From assembly GCF_002811925.1 (NCBI RefSeq), contig NZ_NPDS01000002.1:372001-436000 (forward strand): DNA of 64,000 nt, written 5' to 3'. Under the pieces are notes generated by a model that saw only the letters and a list, made by a program, of their open reading frames with translations, ran no database searches and was not told the origin of the DNA. This DNA is from Leptospira barantonii (GTDB lineage: Bacteria; Spirochaetota; Leptospiria; Leptospirales; Leptospiraceae). Shown piece after piece: positions 36,889-46,821 of the stretch (positions are counted from its first letter, which is position 1; the number at the start of each line of letters is the position of its first letter). A program made the translations under genes and the position numbers.

Positions 36889-39800
36889 CTCCGAAATATC
36901 CCATTGCAGGAGGAACCATGTTACCAATGATCGTAGTATTCGACAGGGCCGGGTTGTTTGTGGTCAATCCCGTCGAAGAAGAATGGAAGATATAGCTCTT
37001 TCCATTGAATCCGTTGTAACCCCAGGAACCCACGTAGAGATCCGCATATCCGTCCCCATTTACATCCCCGGTTCCCAATCCCCAGCCGTATAATTCACTC
37101 AAAGGGCCTGTCATTGTCAAAGTTGCCGTTGTTTCGCTTACAAATCCGGATGCAATGTTCATATGAACATACACTAAACCGTTGACAGCGGGGGGGCCTG
37201 CAGGTGGGACCGCAGTTACGATGATATCCGCATTTCCGTTATTGTCCAAATCCCGAAGTTTTACGAAATATCCATAGTTGTTATTTGCGGTGCTTCCGTT
37301 AATCATGAGGATTGCTCCTCCCACGGTGGAGGCCGTGATTCCAGCCGCAGTTGCAGAAGAACTATAGGTAAGAACTCTTCCTCTGGAAGTATTTTGACCC
37401 GGCATTCCTACCGCGATGTCCGCGTGTCCATCTCCACTGATATCGCCGCACGCAACAGCATATCCGAATTTATCTCCGGCAACTCCCGTTCCAGTTGCTG
37501 GTGCAGGGTTCTGAATCGTCGTAGCCGGTGCGGCTCCGATTCCGGTGCTACTTCCATGATACACGTAAACGGCTCCTCTTTGACCACTATACCCATACGA
37601 ACCGATTACGATATCTTCATACGTATCTCCACCGGTATTGTTGATCTGTCCGGAAGCCAAGGCGGAACCAAATAAGTCGTTGGACGCGGTTCCTTGGCGC
37701 ATTGCGGAAGCCGTGGTTGTATCGAAGTCCACAATTCCTGCGTTCCCGGCCGAGTTGAAAACATAAACTTTTCCTCTGGAAGTGCTCGCACCGGGGGCGC
37801 CCACGACTAACTCGCTGTATCCGTCTCCGTTTGTATCTGCGCCTAACACTGCGGCGCCGAACTGTTCGTTTGCCGCGGCTCCTACAATCATCGTGGAAGC
37901 AAAGGTGGACCAAGAAATGGTAACACCGGCGCTTCCAGAAGAATTAAATACATAAGCTCTTCCTGTTGAACCGCCGTATAAGGGAGCCCCAACCAATACG
38001 TCGGCGTATCCGTCTCCGTTCACATCCGCTAAGGCCACGCTCTTTCCGAAGTTTGAAGTCGAAGGTCCGATGATATAACGGTTAGCCGCGGGTGCGCTTG
38101 TGGCCGTAATTCCAGCCGTTCCTGAAGAATGGAAAATATAAACCATATTCTCATTCTCCGCACCTATGACCGTATCGACGTATCCGTCACCGTTGATATC
38201 TTTATTGGTTCCTTGACGGAATGTCACCGTGGTGATCGCGGAATAATTGTTAGCCCCGTCTCTACTTTTAACGCTGATGGTATGTTGAGATCCGATTCTC
38301 CATTGACTTGCGCCGGAAGGAGTTTTATAAGACCAGTTCGTCGTTCCTGAAACCGTGAAATAAGCGCCTGCGTCTATGGAAATTTCCACACCGGCTACGG
38401 AGTTGCCGTCGGCGGCGGTTCCGAGGATCATTCCACTTTCAAGGACGGTTTTATTCTTCAGGTTTTGGATCGTCACCGTTGGTGCGGTTACGTCTAACGC
38501 GGCCCCCGTCCAAAAGGACCAAGTGAATGGACTGGCCGGATTTCCGGCAAGGTCCTTAGCCCCGGCCGTGATACTCGCCATATAATTCGTTCCGGGGTTT
38601 AAGTTCGGACTCGGAGTAAATGTAGCCGTGGTTCCGCTACAACTTACCGTCCCAGGCGCTCCTCCCAACGTAAACGTCGCCGTCGTCAGCGTTGTACAGT
38701 CCATTGTCTCACTAAAAGCAACCGTGATCGTTGCGTTAGGCGCTACACCGGTTTGTCCCGGATTCGGATATTCCATAGAAACGGAAGGCGCTATAACATC
38801 CGGTGTAGCGCCGGTCGTAAAGGTCCAAGTATATGGAGCGGCTAAAGAATTTCCCGCGCTATCCTTGATCGCAGTGGTGAGAGTCGCGGTATAAGTGGTT
38901 CCGTAACCTAAATTGAAGAATGGAGTAAACGTCGCCGTTGTACCGGAACAACCCACGGTTCCGGCGATCGCACCGCCGCCGGCTAAGGTCACGCTCGTAG
39001 TTGTGATCGTCGCACAGTTCAAAGACTCGCTAAACGCGATGCTGAGAATGCTATTCACCGGAACGTTTGTCGCGCCGACGGTAGGACTTACAAAAGAAAC
39101 GGTTGGTGGAGTTGTATCCGGAGCGACTCCCGTTGTAAAACTCCAGGAATAAAGTGCAGGTATGGAATTACCCGCAAGATCTTTTGCGGCAGTCGTAATG
39201 TTTGCCGTATAGGTTGTGTTATAAGCCAAGGTCGCGCCCGGTGTAAACGTTGCAGAGGTTCCCGAACAAGTTACGGTTCCTGCAACGGCTGCACCTCCGG
39301 TTAAAGTAAAACTTGCGTTGGTGATCGTCGCGCAGTTCATCGTCTCGCTAAAGACTACGCTCACACTTGAATTTACACCGACTCCCAAAAGAGAATTTGC
39401 AGGAGTTACTAAAGAAACGATCGGAGCAGTTGTATCCGGGGCCGCTCCTGTGGAAAAGCTCCAAGAGAAAGGAACCGCAAGAGGATTTCCTGCGAGATCG
39501 GTAACGGTTGTTGCGATCGTTGCCGTGTATGCGGTTCCGTATGCTAAAGAAGAACTCGGAGTGAACGTTGCACTTGTACCCGAGCAACCTACGGTTCCCG
39601 GAATCGCACTTCCATCGCTCAAGACAATACTTGTAGAAGTCACGGTTGCACAACTGACTACTTCGCTAAACGAAATGCTTAAAGAACCGTTGATCGCAAA
39701 TCCTGTGAATCCATTTGCGGGACTTACAAAAGAAACGGTAGGAGCAGTCGTATCCGGTGCATTCCCGGTCGTGAAAGTCCAAGTGTAGATCGCCGCAACC

Positions 39801-41146
39801 GAATTTGTGGCAAGGTCCTTCGCACCGGTCGTAATCTTTGCAGTGTATGTCGTGTTGTATGCCAATGCTACGCTCGGAGAAAACGTAGCTGAAGTTCCCG
39901 CACAGCTCACGGTTCCGGGAATTGCGGCCCCGCCGGTTAAGGTGAAACTTGCGGTGGTCAGAGTTGCGCAGGCCATAGGCTCGCTGAAAACGGCGCTTAC
40001 ACTTGTATTCACTCCAACATTGATCGTTCCATTCGCGGGACTAACAAGCGAAACGGTAGGAGGAGTAACGTCCGGACCGGCCCCTGTCGTAAAACTCCAA
40101 ATAAACGGAGCCGAAAGATAATTCGATGCAAGATCTTTTACGAGCGTTGTTATCGTAGCGGTATAAGTCGTTCCATAATTCAAAGGAGCGGCTGGAGTAA
40201 ACGTCGCCGAAGTTCCGGAGCAGGTTACCGTTCCAACTACGCCGGTGCCTCCGTTATCCAAAGTTACGGTTCCGGAGGTAATGGAAGCGCAAGTCATCGC
40301 TTCGTCAAAAGTGAAACTGATGGAACCGTTGATGGAGAATCCGGTAGAGCCGTTGATCGGGCTGATAAAAGAAACGTTTGGAGGTGTTATGTCTGGCGCC
40401 GTGCCTGTTGTAAAATTCCAAGCGTATAAAGCCGCAACGGAATTTCCGGCAAGATCTTTCGCGCCGGTTGAGATCTTTGCAGTATAAGTCGTATTTTGCG
40501 CTAATGCGCCGGCCGGTGTGAAGGTTGCCGCCGTGCCCGCACAACTTACGGTTCCCGGAACCGCGGCTCCATTGTCCAAGGTAAAAGTAGCGGCATTCAA
40601 TGTTGTACAATTTACGTTTTCGCTAAATGCAACACTCACGGAAGAATTGTTCGGAACGGAAGGACTTCCGTTGTTTGGCGTTGTTAAAGAAACGGCGGGA
40701 GCGATCAGATCCAAAGTGGCCGCGGTCGTAAAGCTCCAAGTAAAATTATCAGTCAATGCGGTGCCGCTTGCCGATTTGATTTCTTTTGCAATTGTAGCCG
40801 TATAAATTGTGGAAGCGGAAAGGGGAGAATTCGGTGTTAAGACCGCGGTCGTGTCCGTGATTGCCAAACTAGAAGGAATTAATGTTCCTCCTTGCATCAG
40901 ATAAAATGTGGAGGCGTTCACGGAAGAAGTATCGATCGAACCGCTGAAAGTGACTTGGATCGCTGTGTTGAGTGGAATTCCACTTACGCCCGAACCCGGC
41001 GTGATTTGCGAAACCGAAAAGACATTCGCTTTATTGCTGAGATCCAAGTATGCAAGGAATGGAAGTGAGGTCTTGCCGCCGTTTACGCAACCTGTGTTCA
41101 CCGCGATGAGTAGAATTGTTAAAATAATTTTTATCATTGTGTGCAT
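36875..41146 (-). CDS. giant surface lipoprotein: eight SbsA/Big_5 Ig-like domains plus seven FG-GAP repeats
   Basis: From ATG 41146 (GGAGG eight bases upstream) the protein has 1423 residues. A lipobox AVNTGC gives Cys about 19-20. Eight Ig-like domains follow (about residues 50-880, each near 105 residues, ending in W-x-FTTG). Domains 2-8 strictly alternate between two sequence types and each carries a Cys pair. A ninth, different Ig-like domain (about 885-985) links to seven FG-GAP/integrin-type blades with calcium-like DxNGDGYxD motifs (about 990-1423), a likely seven-bladed propeller. It is probably a surface adhesin or lectin-like protein; the function is inferred from architecture. Confidence 0.88.
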   Translation of the reverse strand: MHTMIKIILTILLIAVNTGCVNGGKTSLPFLAYLDLSNKANVFSVSQITPGSGVSGIPLNTAIQVTFSGSIDTSSVNASTFYLMQGGTLIPSSLAITDTTAVLTPNSPLSASTIYTATIAKEIKSASGTALTDNFTWSFTTAATLDLIAPAVSLTTPNNGSPSVPNNSSVSVAFSENVNCTTLNAATFTLDNGAAVPGTVSCAGTAATFTPAGALAQNTTYTAKISTGAKDLAGNSVAALYAWNFTTGTAPDITPPNVSFISPINGSTGFSINGSISFTFDEAMTCASITSGTVTLDNGGTGVVGTVTCSGTSATFTPAAPLNYGTTYTATITTLVKDLASNYLSAPFIWSFTTGAGPDVTPPTVSLVSPANGTINVGVNTSVSAVFSEPMACATLTTASFTLTGGAAIPGTVSCAGTSATFSPSVALAYNTTYTAKITTGAKDLATNSVAAIYTWTFTTGNAPDTTAPTVSFVSPANGFTGFAINGSLSISFSEVVSCATVTSTSIVLSDGSAIPGTVGCSGTSATFTPSSSLAYGTAYTATIATTVTDLAGNPLAVPFSWSFSTGAAPDTTAPIVSLVTPANSLLGVGVNSSVSVVFSETMNCATITNASFTLTGGAAVAGTVTCSGTSATFTPGATLAYNTTYTANITTAAKDLAGNSIPALYSWSFTTGVAPDTTPPTVSFVSPTVGATNVPVNSILSIAFSESLNCATITTTSVTLAGGGAIAGTVGCSGTTATFTPFFNLGYGTTYTATLTTAIKDSAGNSLAAPYTWTFTTGATPDVIAPSVSMEYPNPGQTGVAPNATITVAFSETMDCTTLTTATFTLGGAPGTVSCSGTTATFTPSPNLNPGTNYMASITAGAKDLAGNPASPFTWSFWTGAALDVTAPTVTIQNLKNKTVLESGMILGTAADGNSVAGVEISIDAGAYFTVSGTTNWSYKTPSGASQWRIGSQHTISVKSRDGANNYSAITTVTFRQGTNKDINGDGYVDTVIGAENENMVYIFHSSGTAGITATSAPAANRYIIGPSTSNFGKSVALADVNGDGYADVLVGAPLYGGSTGRAYVFNSSGSAGVTISWSTFASTMIVGAAANEQFGAAVLGADTNGDGYSELVVGAPGASTSRGKVYVFNSAGNAGIVDFDTTTASAMRQGTASNDLFGSALASGQINNTGGDTYEDIVIGSYGYSGQRGAVYVYHGSSTGIGAAPATTIQNPAPATGTGVAGDKFGYAVACGDISGDGHADIAVGMPGQNTSRGRVLTYSSSATAAGITASTVGGAILMINGSTANNNYGYFVKLRDLDNNGNADIIVTAVPPAGPPAVNGLVYVHMNIASGFVSETTATLTMTGPLSELYGWGLGTGDVNGDGYADLYVGSWGYNGFNGKSYIFHSSSTGLTTNNPALSNTTIIGNMVPPAMGYFGAALY

Positions 41147-41647
41147 ACGGAATCCTCCAACGAAAGCCACTTTTTTGTTTTGTGACGGACAATCATCGGT
41201 AAGAATAGCACGAACCCTACCTATTTATCTCTTTACGTTATAATCTGACAGGCAATTGCAAGTTTGATAAGAACGAATCGACCCCTGTTGTTGAAAATCA
41301 ACAAGAACCCTTAATACCATTGGTTTACTTAGAAAATAGAATGATATGTCCAAGTACGTAATTTCGTTTGCGCGGAATTTTTAAAGAATCAGAAAAAATT
41401 CATCGAAGAATCTTAATCATTTTATAATAGGAATGGTCGTTAGGTGGATCTTTAGAAAAACGAATTCAAAAAAATCGAAAATGAAAGCTATTGAATTCTT
41501 ATTTTTATGAATCGAGAATCATACGATGAATTGAACTGTCTTACGTTTTGGCGGTGAAAATGTAATTTGCGCTTTGTTCCCAAGCGAGAATAAGCCTATA
41601 CAAATCCGAGTGTTTTCGCCATTTGGAATGGGGAAGCCTCGATCATC
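41147..41647. other. 501-base divergent intergenic region
   Basis: This AT-rich gap separates the divergent large lipoprotein and the Omp85-like gene. The only ordered element I see is a 7-bp hairpin, TTGTTGA (41288-41294) with TCAACAA (41298-41304), loop AAA. No credible small gene or clear promoter pair was found. The promoters of both outer-surface genes must lie here. Confidence 0.6.
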
Positions 41648-43099
<1,452 letters not shown>

Positions 43100-43112
43100 T
43101 GAACGAAGTGAA

Positions 43113-43140
43113 GAATCCCGTTTTTGAAAAAACGGGATTC
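43113..43140. terminator. bidirectional terminator hairpin
   Basis: GAATCCCGTTTTT (43113-43125) is inverted as AAAAACGGGATTC (43128-43140). The 13-bp stem includes T and A runs, so it can work in both directions. It lies between the convergent barrel and lipoprotein genes. Confidence 0.7.
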
Positions 43141-43153
43141 GAGCGAGCTGATA

Positions 43154-43771
43154 TTATTTTTTCTTAGGTTTTGCCTTAGAAAAATATCCTTGGTGGTATG
43201 CTTCCGCAAACGTAGAAGTGATCAACGCATCTTGCGTTTCTCTAACGGTAGATGGGAAGTAGTAAAAAGGCATTCCGAAAATTAAGAGGAGTTGTTGCCA
43301 AAGAACGATTTTTTCTTCCTTAAATACGGAACCGATCTTCGTTCCCTTGCCGTCGTAAACCGTCATGGTCATTTTGAAATGATCGCTTGCGGTGCTTGGA
43401 AAAATGTATAAAGTCAATCCGGTAAGAACCGCTAACGCTTGGTTCGCTTCTCCATTGTCTTCTAACGCGATGTCCAATACGTAGTCAGTTGCGAATTCGT
43501 TGTTTGAGATTTCGGAAAAAAGACCTATGTTTTTTGCTTTTCCGACGATCGCATTCGTCCAGTTGTTTTGAAAAGCAACGTTTATCGGTGCGTTATTTCC
43601 GTTTGCAACGATTTTAAAGCTGGTCTTCAAAAACACTATCGGCTTTGCAGTTACCGTTGCGGGGTCCACCGGATTCGGTTTTTGTAATAGATCGGAAGTG
43701 TAGGCGATACAGTTCATAAATGAGCCGATCGCTAAAGCGAACAAAATTTTTGAAACGTTATTTGTATTCAT
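43154..43771 (-). CDS. exported lipoprotein
   Basis: A 205-residue protein with the lipobox SFMNC (Cys about 21). The mature part is beta-rich with segments VFLKTSFKIVANGN and FKMTMTVYDGKGTKIGS; two hydrophobic stretches near the middle (ALAVLTGLTLYIFPST) and end (LLLIFGMPFYYF) could be membrane-associated. It ends in a basic tail KAKPKKK. I recognise no family. It is convergent with the barrel gene. Confidence 0.7.
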   Translation of the reverse strand: MNTNNVSKILFALAIGSFMNCIAYTSDLLQKPNPVDPATVTAKPIVFLKTSFKIVANGNNAPINVAFQNNWTNAIVGKAKNIGLFSEISNNEFATDYVLDIALEDNGEANQALAVLTGLTLYIFPSTASDHFKMTMTVYDGKGTKIGSVFKEEKIVLWQQLLLIFGMPFYYFPSTVRETQDALITSTFAEAYHQGYFSKAKPKKK

Positions 43772-44369
43772 GTTTCCCTTGGTAATTATTTGATTTATGC
43801 GATCCTGTGGAAACCTTTAAATTCAGAAACAACTTTTCAAAAAAATGGATTTGTTTTAATCAGTTCGTATTAAATTTTAAAACGTTAATTAGATTTTAAT
43901 GTATAACAATTCTCTAATTGAATTTCGTTTCAGAATTTGAATGATCGTTCTAATGATGTTACCTTTTAGCTCCGAGTATTTATAATCAAATGATTTCAGT
44001 TCTTAAGTGATCCTTAAGCTACCTTCCTGCGTTCGGTATGTTTTTCGTTCTGATAAATAAAATCGAGCCTTTAGCTTAAGCAAAACAACGCTCGACTTTG
44101 AGTTTCTAAAACATCGTCGAACCTTTTTTCAATCCCTTCCTTTGTCGGCCCAATTTCCCACCTTTTCGAAAATCAAAATTCTCCAGGGATCTCCAAAAGT
44201 CTGATTTTCGGGCAAAAGACGCTACTTTTCTCAGAAAAAATTTAATAATTAAATCAAAATGTTTAATAAATTAGCATATATTTTTTAGTTATTTAAAAAT
44301 TAAACAGATTAAATAAAAACTGCTTGCAAAATGGGCTTTAATTTAGGAATTTCTAATTGAGGTATGAAT
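43772..44369. other. about 600-base non-coding region before the ATP-grasp cluster
   Basis: No open frame of note was found. The first part is AT-rich, followed by moderately GC sequence without strong structure. A perfect 15-base palindrome with a single central A (ATTTAATAATTAAAT) lies at 44240-44254 in an AT-rich tract about 115 bases before the ATP-grasp start; it could be an operator or promoter element. No convincing -35/-10 pair was found. Confidence 0.5.
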
Positions 44370-45800
44370 ATGCTTCTGAATAACTACGAGACGGAATCTT
44401 TTTACGACGAGATGTTTTCTCCCGAGGGCGGGATCCGACAAAGTTACGATTTTCTAAAATCAAGAATCGAGACGATGGACGACCGGGAGTTGGTTCGCAG
44501 AAAGTCGAGCGCGGAAAAGGCCCTTCTTTCGCTCGGCATAACGTTCAACGTTTATGGAGACGAAGAGGAAGAAGAAAGAATTATGCCTTTCGATATCATT
44601 CCTCGGATCATCACATCTCACGAGTGGAGAAAGTTGGAAGAGGGGTTGAAACAAAGAACCCGCGCCTTGAATCTTTTTATCAACGATATCTATCACGATG
44701 AAAAGATCATCAAAGACGGAATCGTTCCGGCCGAGTATGTCTATTCTTCCCCGGGTTATTTAAAAGAATGTAAAGGAATCAATCCTCCTCAAGGAACTTG
44801 GATTCATATTTCGGGAACCGATCTTGTGCGCAACGGAGACGGAACCGTTCACGTTTTGGAGGACAATCTTAGATGCCCTTCCGGCGTTTCTTATGTATTA
44901 GAAAATCGTGAAGTGATGAAGAAGACATTCCCCGAACTTTTTTCGAGCCTTAACGTACGTCCTACTTATGATTATCCGATCCGACTTCGGGGGATGCTCG
45001 AATTCATGAGCGGAAAGTCCAATCCTTCCATTGCGGTTTTGACCCCCGGTATCTACAATTCGGCTTATTACGAACATTCTTTCTTGGCCCAGAAGATGGG
45101 AGTTCCTCTCGTGGAAGGAAGCGACCTCGTCGTGAAGGACGACAAGGTTTATATGAGAACCACAAGAGGTTTGAAAGTTGTCGACGTGATCTATAGAAGG
45201 ATCGACGATTCTTTTCTCGATCCACTCGTGTTCAACAAGGATTCTCTCTTGGGTGTTCCCGGCATTTTCGAAGCGTATAAAAAAGGAAACGTCGCTCTTG
45301 TAAACGCTCCCGGTGCGGGTGTCGCGGACGATAAGGTATTATACACGTTCGTTCCCGCGATGATAAAATACTATCTCGGTGAAGAAGCGATCATTCCTAA
45401 CGTGCCTACTTATCTTTGTTCCGATGATAAGGATCGTGAATACGTTAAGGAGAATATCTCCAAGCTCGTCGTAAAGGCGGCTAACGGAGCGGGCGGTTAC
45501 GGTATGCTCATCGGTTCCCGTTCGAGTAAGAAGGAACAAAAAGAATTTTGCGAACTCATTGACAAAAGCCCCAGAAACTATATCGCACAACCGGTCCTCA
45601 GTCTTTCCAGAGTTCCCACTCTGATCGAGGACAAGTTGGAAGGACGACACGTGGATCTGAGACCTTTCATTCTTTATGGTGAAGACATCTATGTCATGCC
45701 GGGCGGTTTGACTCGTGTCGCTTTGAGAAAAGGTTCTCTCGTGGTCAATTCTTCCCAAGGCGGCGGATCAAAAGATACCTGGGTTATGGGCGAAGGCTAA
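44370..45800 (+). CDS. circularly permuted ATP-grasp type 2 protein (COG2308)
   Basis: About 476 residues. Start ATG 44370 is chosen since GAGG (44359-44362) is seven bases upstream; an ATG at 44364 touches it. Conserved family segments: SFYDEMFSPEGGIRQSY at the start, HISGTDLVRNGDGTVHVLED, NLRCPSGVSYVLENR, VVKAANGAGGYGMLIG as the ATP loop, YIAQPVLSLSRVPTL, and the end NSSQGGGSKDTWVM. ATP-grasp enzymes ligate a carboxylate to an amine; this subfamily is predicted to build peptide-like bonds on an unknown substrate. First gene of the five-gene cluster. Confidence 0.92.
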   Translation: MLLNNYETESFYDEMFSPEGGIRQSYDFLKSRIETMDDRELVRRKSSAEKALLSLGITFNVYGDEEEEERIMPFDIIPRIITSHEWRKLEEGLKQRTRALNLFINDIYHDEKIIKDGIVPAEYVYSSPGYLKECKGINPPQGTWIHISGTDLVRNGDGTVHVLEDNLRCPSGVSYVLENREVMKKTFPELFSSLNVRPTYDYPIRLRGMLEFMSGKSNPSIAVLTPGIYNSAYYEHSFLAQKMGVPLVEGSDLVVKDDKVYMRTTRGLKVVDVIYRRIDDSFLDPLVFNKDSLLGVPGIFEAYKKGNVALVNAPGAGVADDKVLYTFVPAMIKYYLGEEAIIPNVPTYLCSDDKDREYVKENISKLVVKAANGAGGYGMLIGSRSSKKEQKEFCELIDKSPRNYIAQPVLSLSRVPTLIEDKLEGRHVDLRPFILYGEDIYVMPGGLTRVALRKGSLVVNSSQGGGSKDTWVMGEG

Positions 45801-45835
45801 AAAGATACTCACACTTTAGAACGAAAGAGGTTGCT

Positions 45836-46777
45836 ATGCTGAGCAGAGTGGCTGAGTCCGTATACTGGATGAATCGGTATATGGAGAGGGCGGAGAATTA
45901 TTCCCGCTTCATCGACGTTAATTTTCAATTATCCTTGGACTTGAACGAAGACGTGAATCGTCAGTGGACGCCTCTCGTATTTACGACGGGTGATCACGAA
46001 CTTTTTCAGAAAAAATATTCGGAACCTTCTAAGGAGAACGTGATTCACTTCATGACCTTCGATACGGAGAATCCGAATTCGATCCTGAATTGTTTGATCC
46101 GTTCGAGAGAGAATGCAAGAACCATTCGTGAAAACATCTCCACTCCGATGTGGGAAGTTATGAACGAATTCTATCTTACGTTTAAAACCAAAAAACATTT
46201 CACGGATACGGATCTTTCCGTGTTGAGCGAATTCTTTAAGTCGATTCGAAATCAATGTCTTTTGTTTTACGGTTGTCAGGAAGCGACGATCGCAAGGGAC
46301 GAGGTTTGGTATTTCGCTCAACTCGGTAGATACTTGGAACGCGCGGATAAAACCGCGAGAATTCTCGACATGAAATATTTCATTCTTCTTCCCTCACACG
46401 ACGTAGGTTCCAATCTCGATTTGATCCAATGGCTTTCTCTTTTGAAATCCACAAGCGCACATGAGATGTTCAATCGTATCTATCAAAAGATCACTCCGAA
46501 AAACATCGCGGAGTTTTTGATTCTAGACAGACAATTCCCGAGAGCGGTTCGTTTTTCTCTCCGAAAAATTTTCGAAAGTTTGAAACTTTTGAGCGGCACC
46601 GATCCGGACGAATATTCCTGCGAAGCCGAGAAGAGAGTGGGAGTTTTGTTATCCGAACTCAGTTACACTTCCGTGGACGAGATTTTCAGTTCGGGGATGC
46701 ACGAGTATTTGGATAAACTTCAACTGCAGATCAACGGGATTCACGACCGGATCGACGAACGTTATTTTCGATTTTAA
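45836..46777 (+). CDS. alpha-E domain protein (COG2307)
   Basis: A 313-residue all-helical protein starting SRVAESVYWMNRYMERAENYS, the alpha-E signature. It contains the conserved stretch ENARTIRENISTPMWEVMNEFY and ends KLQLQINGIHDRIDERYF. Alpha-E proteins always accompany the ATP-grasp enzyme, either fused or separate, and are thought to support its activity. It lies 35 bases after the ATP-grasp gene and has AAGAGG before the ATG. Its counterpart in module 2 is fused to the ATP-grasp enzyme. Confidence 0.9.
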   Translation: MLSRVAESVYWMNRYMERAENYSRFIDVNFQLSLDLNEDVNRQWTPLVFTTGDHELFQKKYSEPSKENVIHFMTFDTENPNSILNCLIRSRENARTIRENISTPMWEVMNEFYLTFKTKKHFTDTDLSVLSEFFKSIRNQCLLFYGCQEATIARDEVWYFAQLGRYLERADKTARILDMKYFILLPSHDVGSNLDLIQWLSLLKSTSAHEMFNRIYQKITPKNIAEFLILDRQFPRAVRFSLRKIFESLKLLSGTDPDEYSCEAEKRVGVLLSELSYTSVDEIFSSGMHEYLDKLQLQINGIHDRIDERYFRF

Positions 46778-46821
46778 CGATTTGTTTTTTAGGAACGGAA
46801 AACTTAGGCGGAAATTTTTTT

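Noticed and set aside
38376..40805. Several plus-strand open frames across the giant lipoprotein gene
   Set aside because: Their hydrophobic repetitive products mirror the antisense of the repeated Ig-like domains; no ribosome sites and no independent motifs.
36867..41146. CRISPR array or DNA-level tandem repeat in the lipoprotein gene
   Set aside because: The periodicity is about 315 bases and follows protein domains; there are no short identical repeats with unique spacers.
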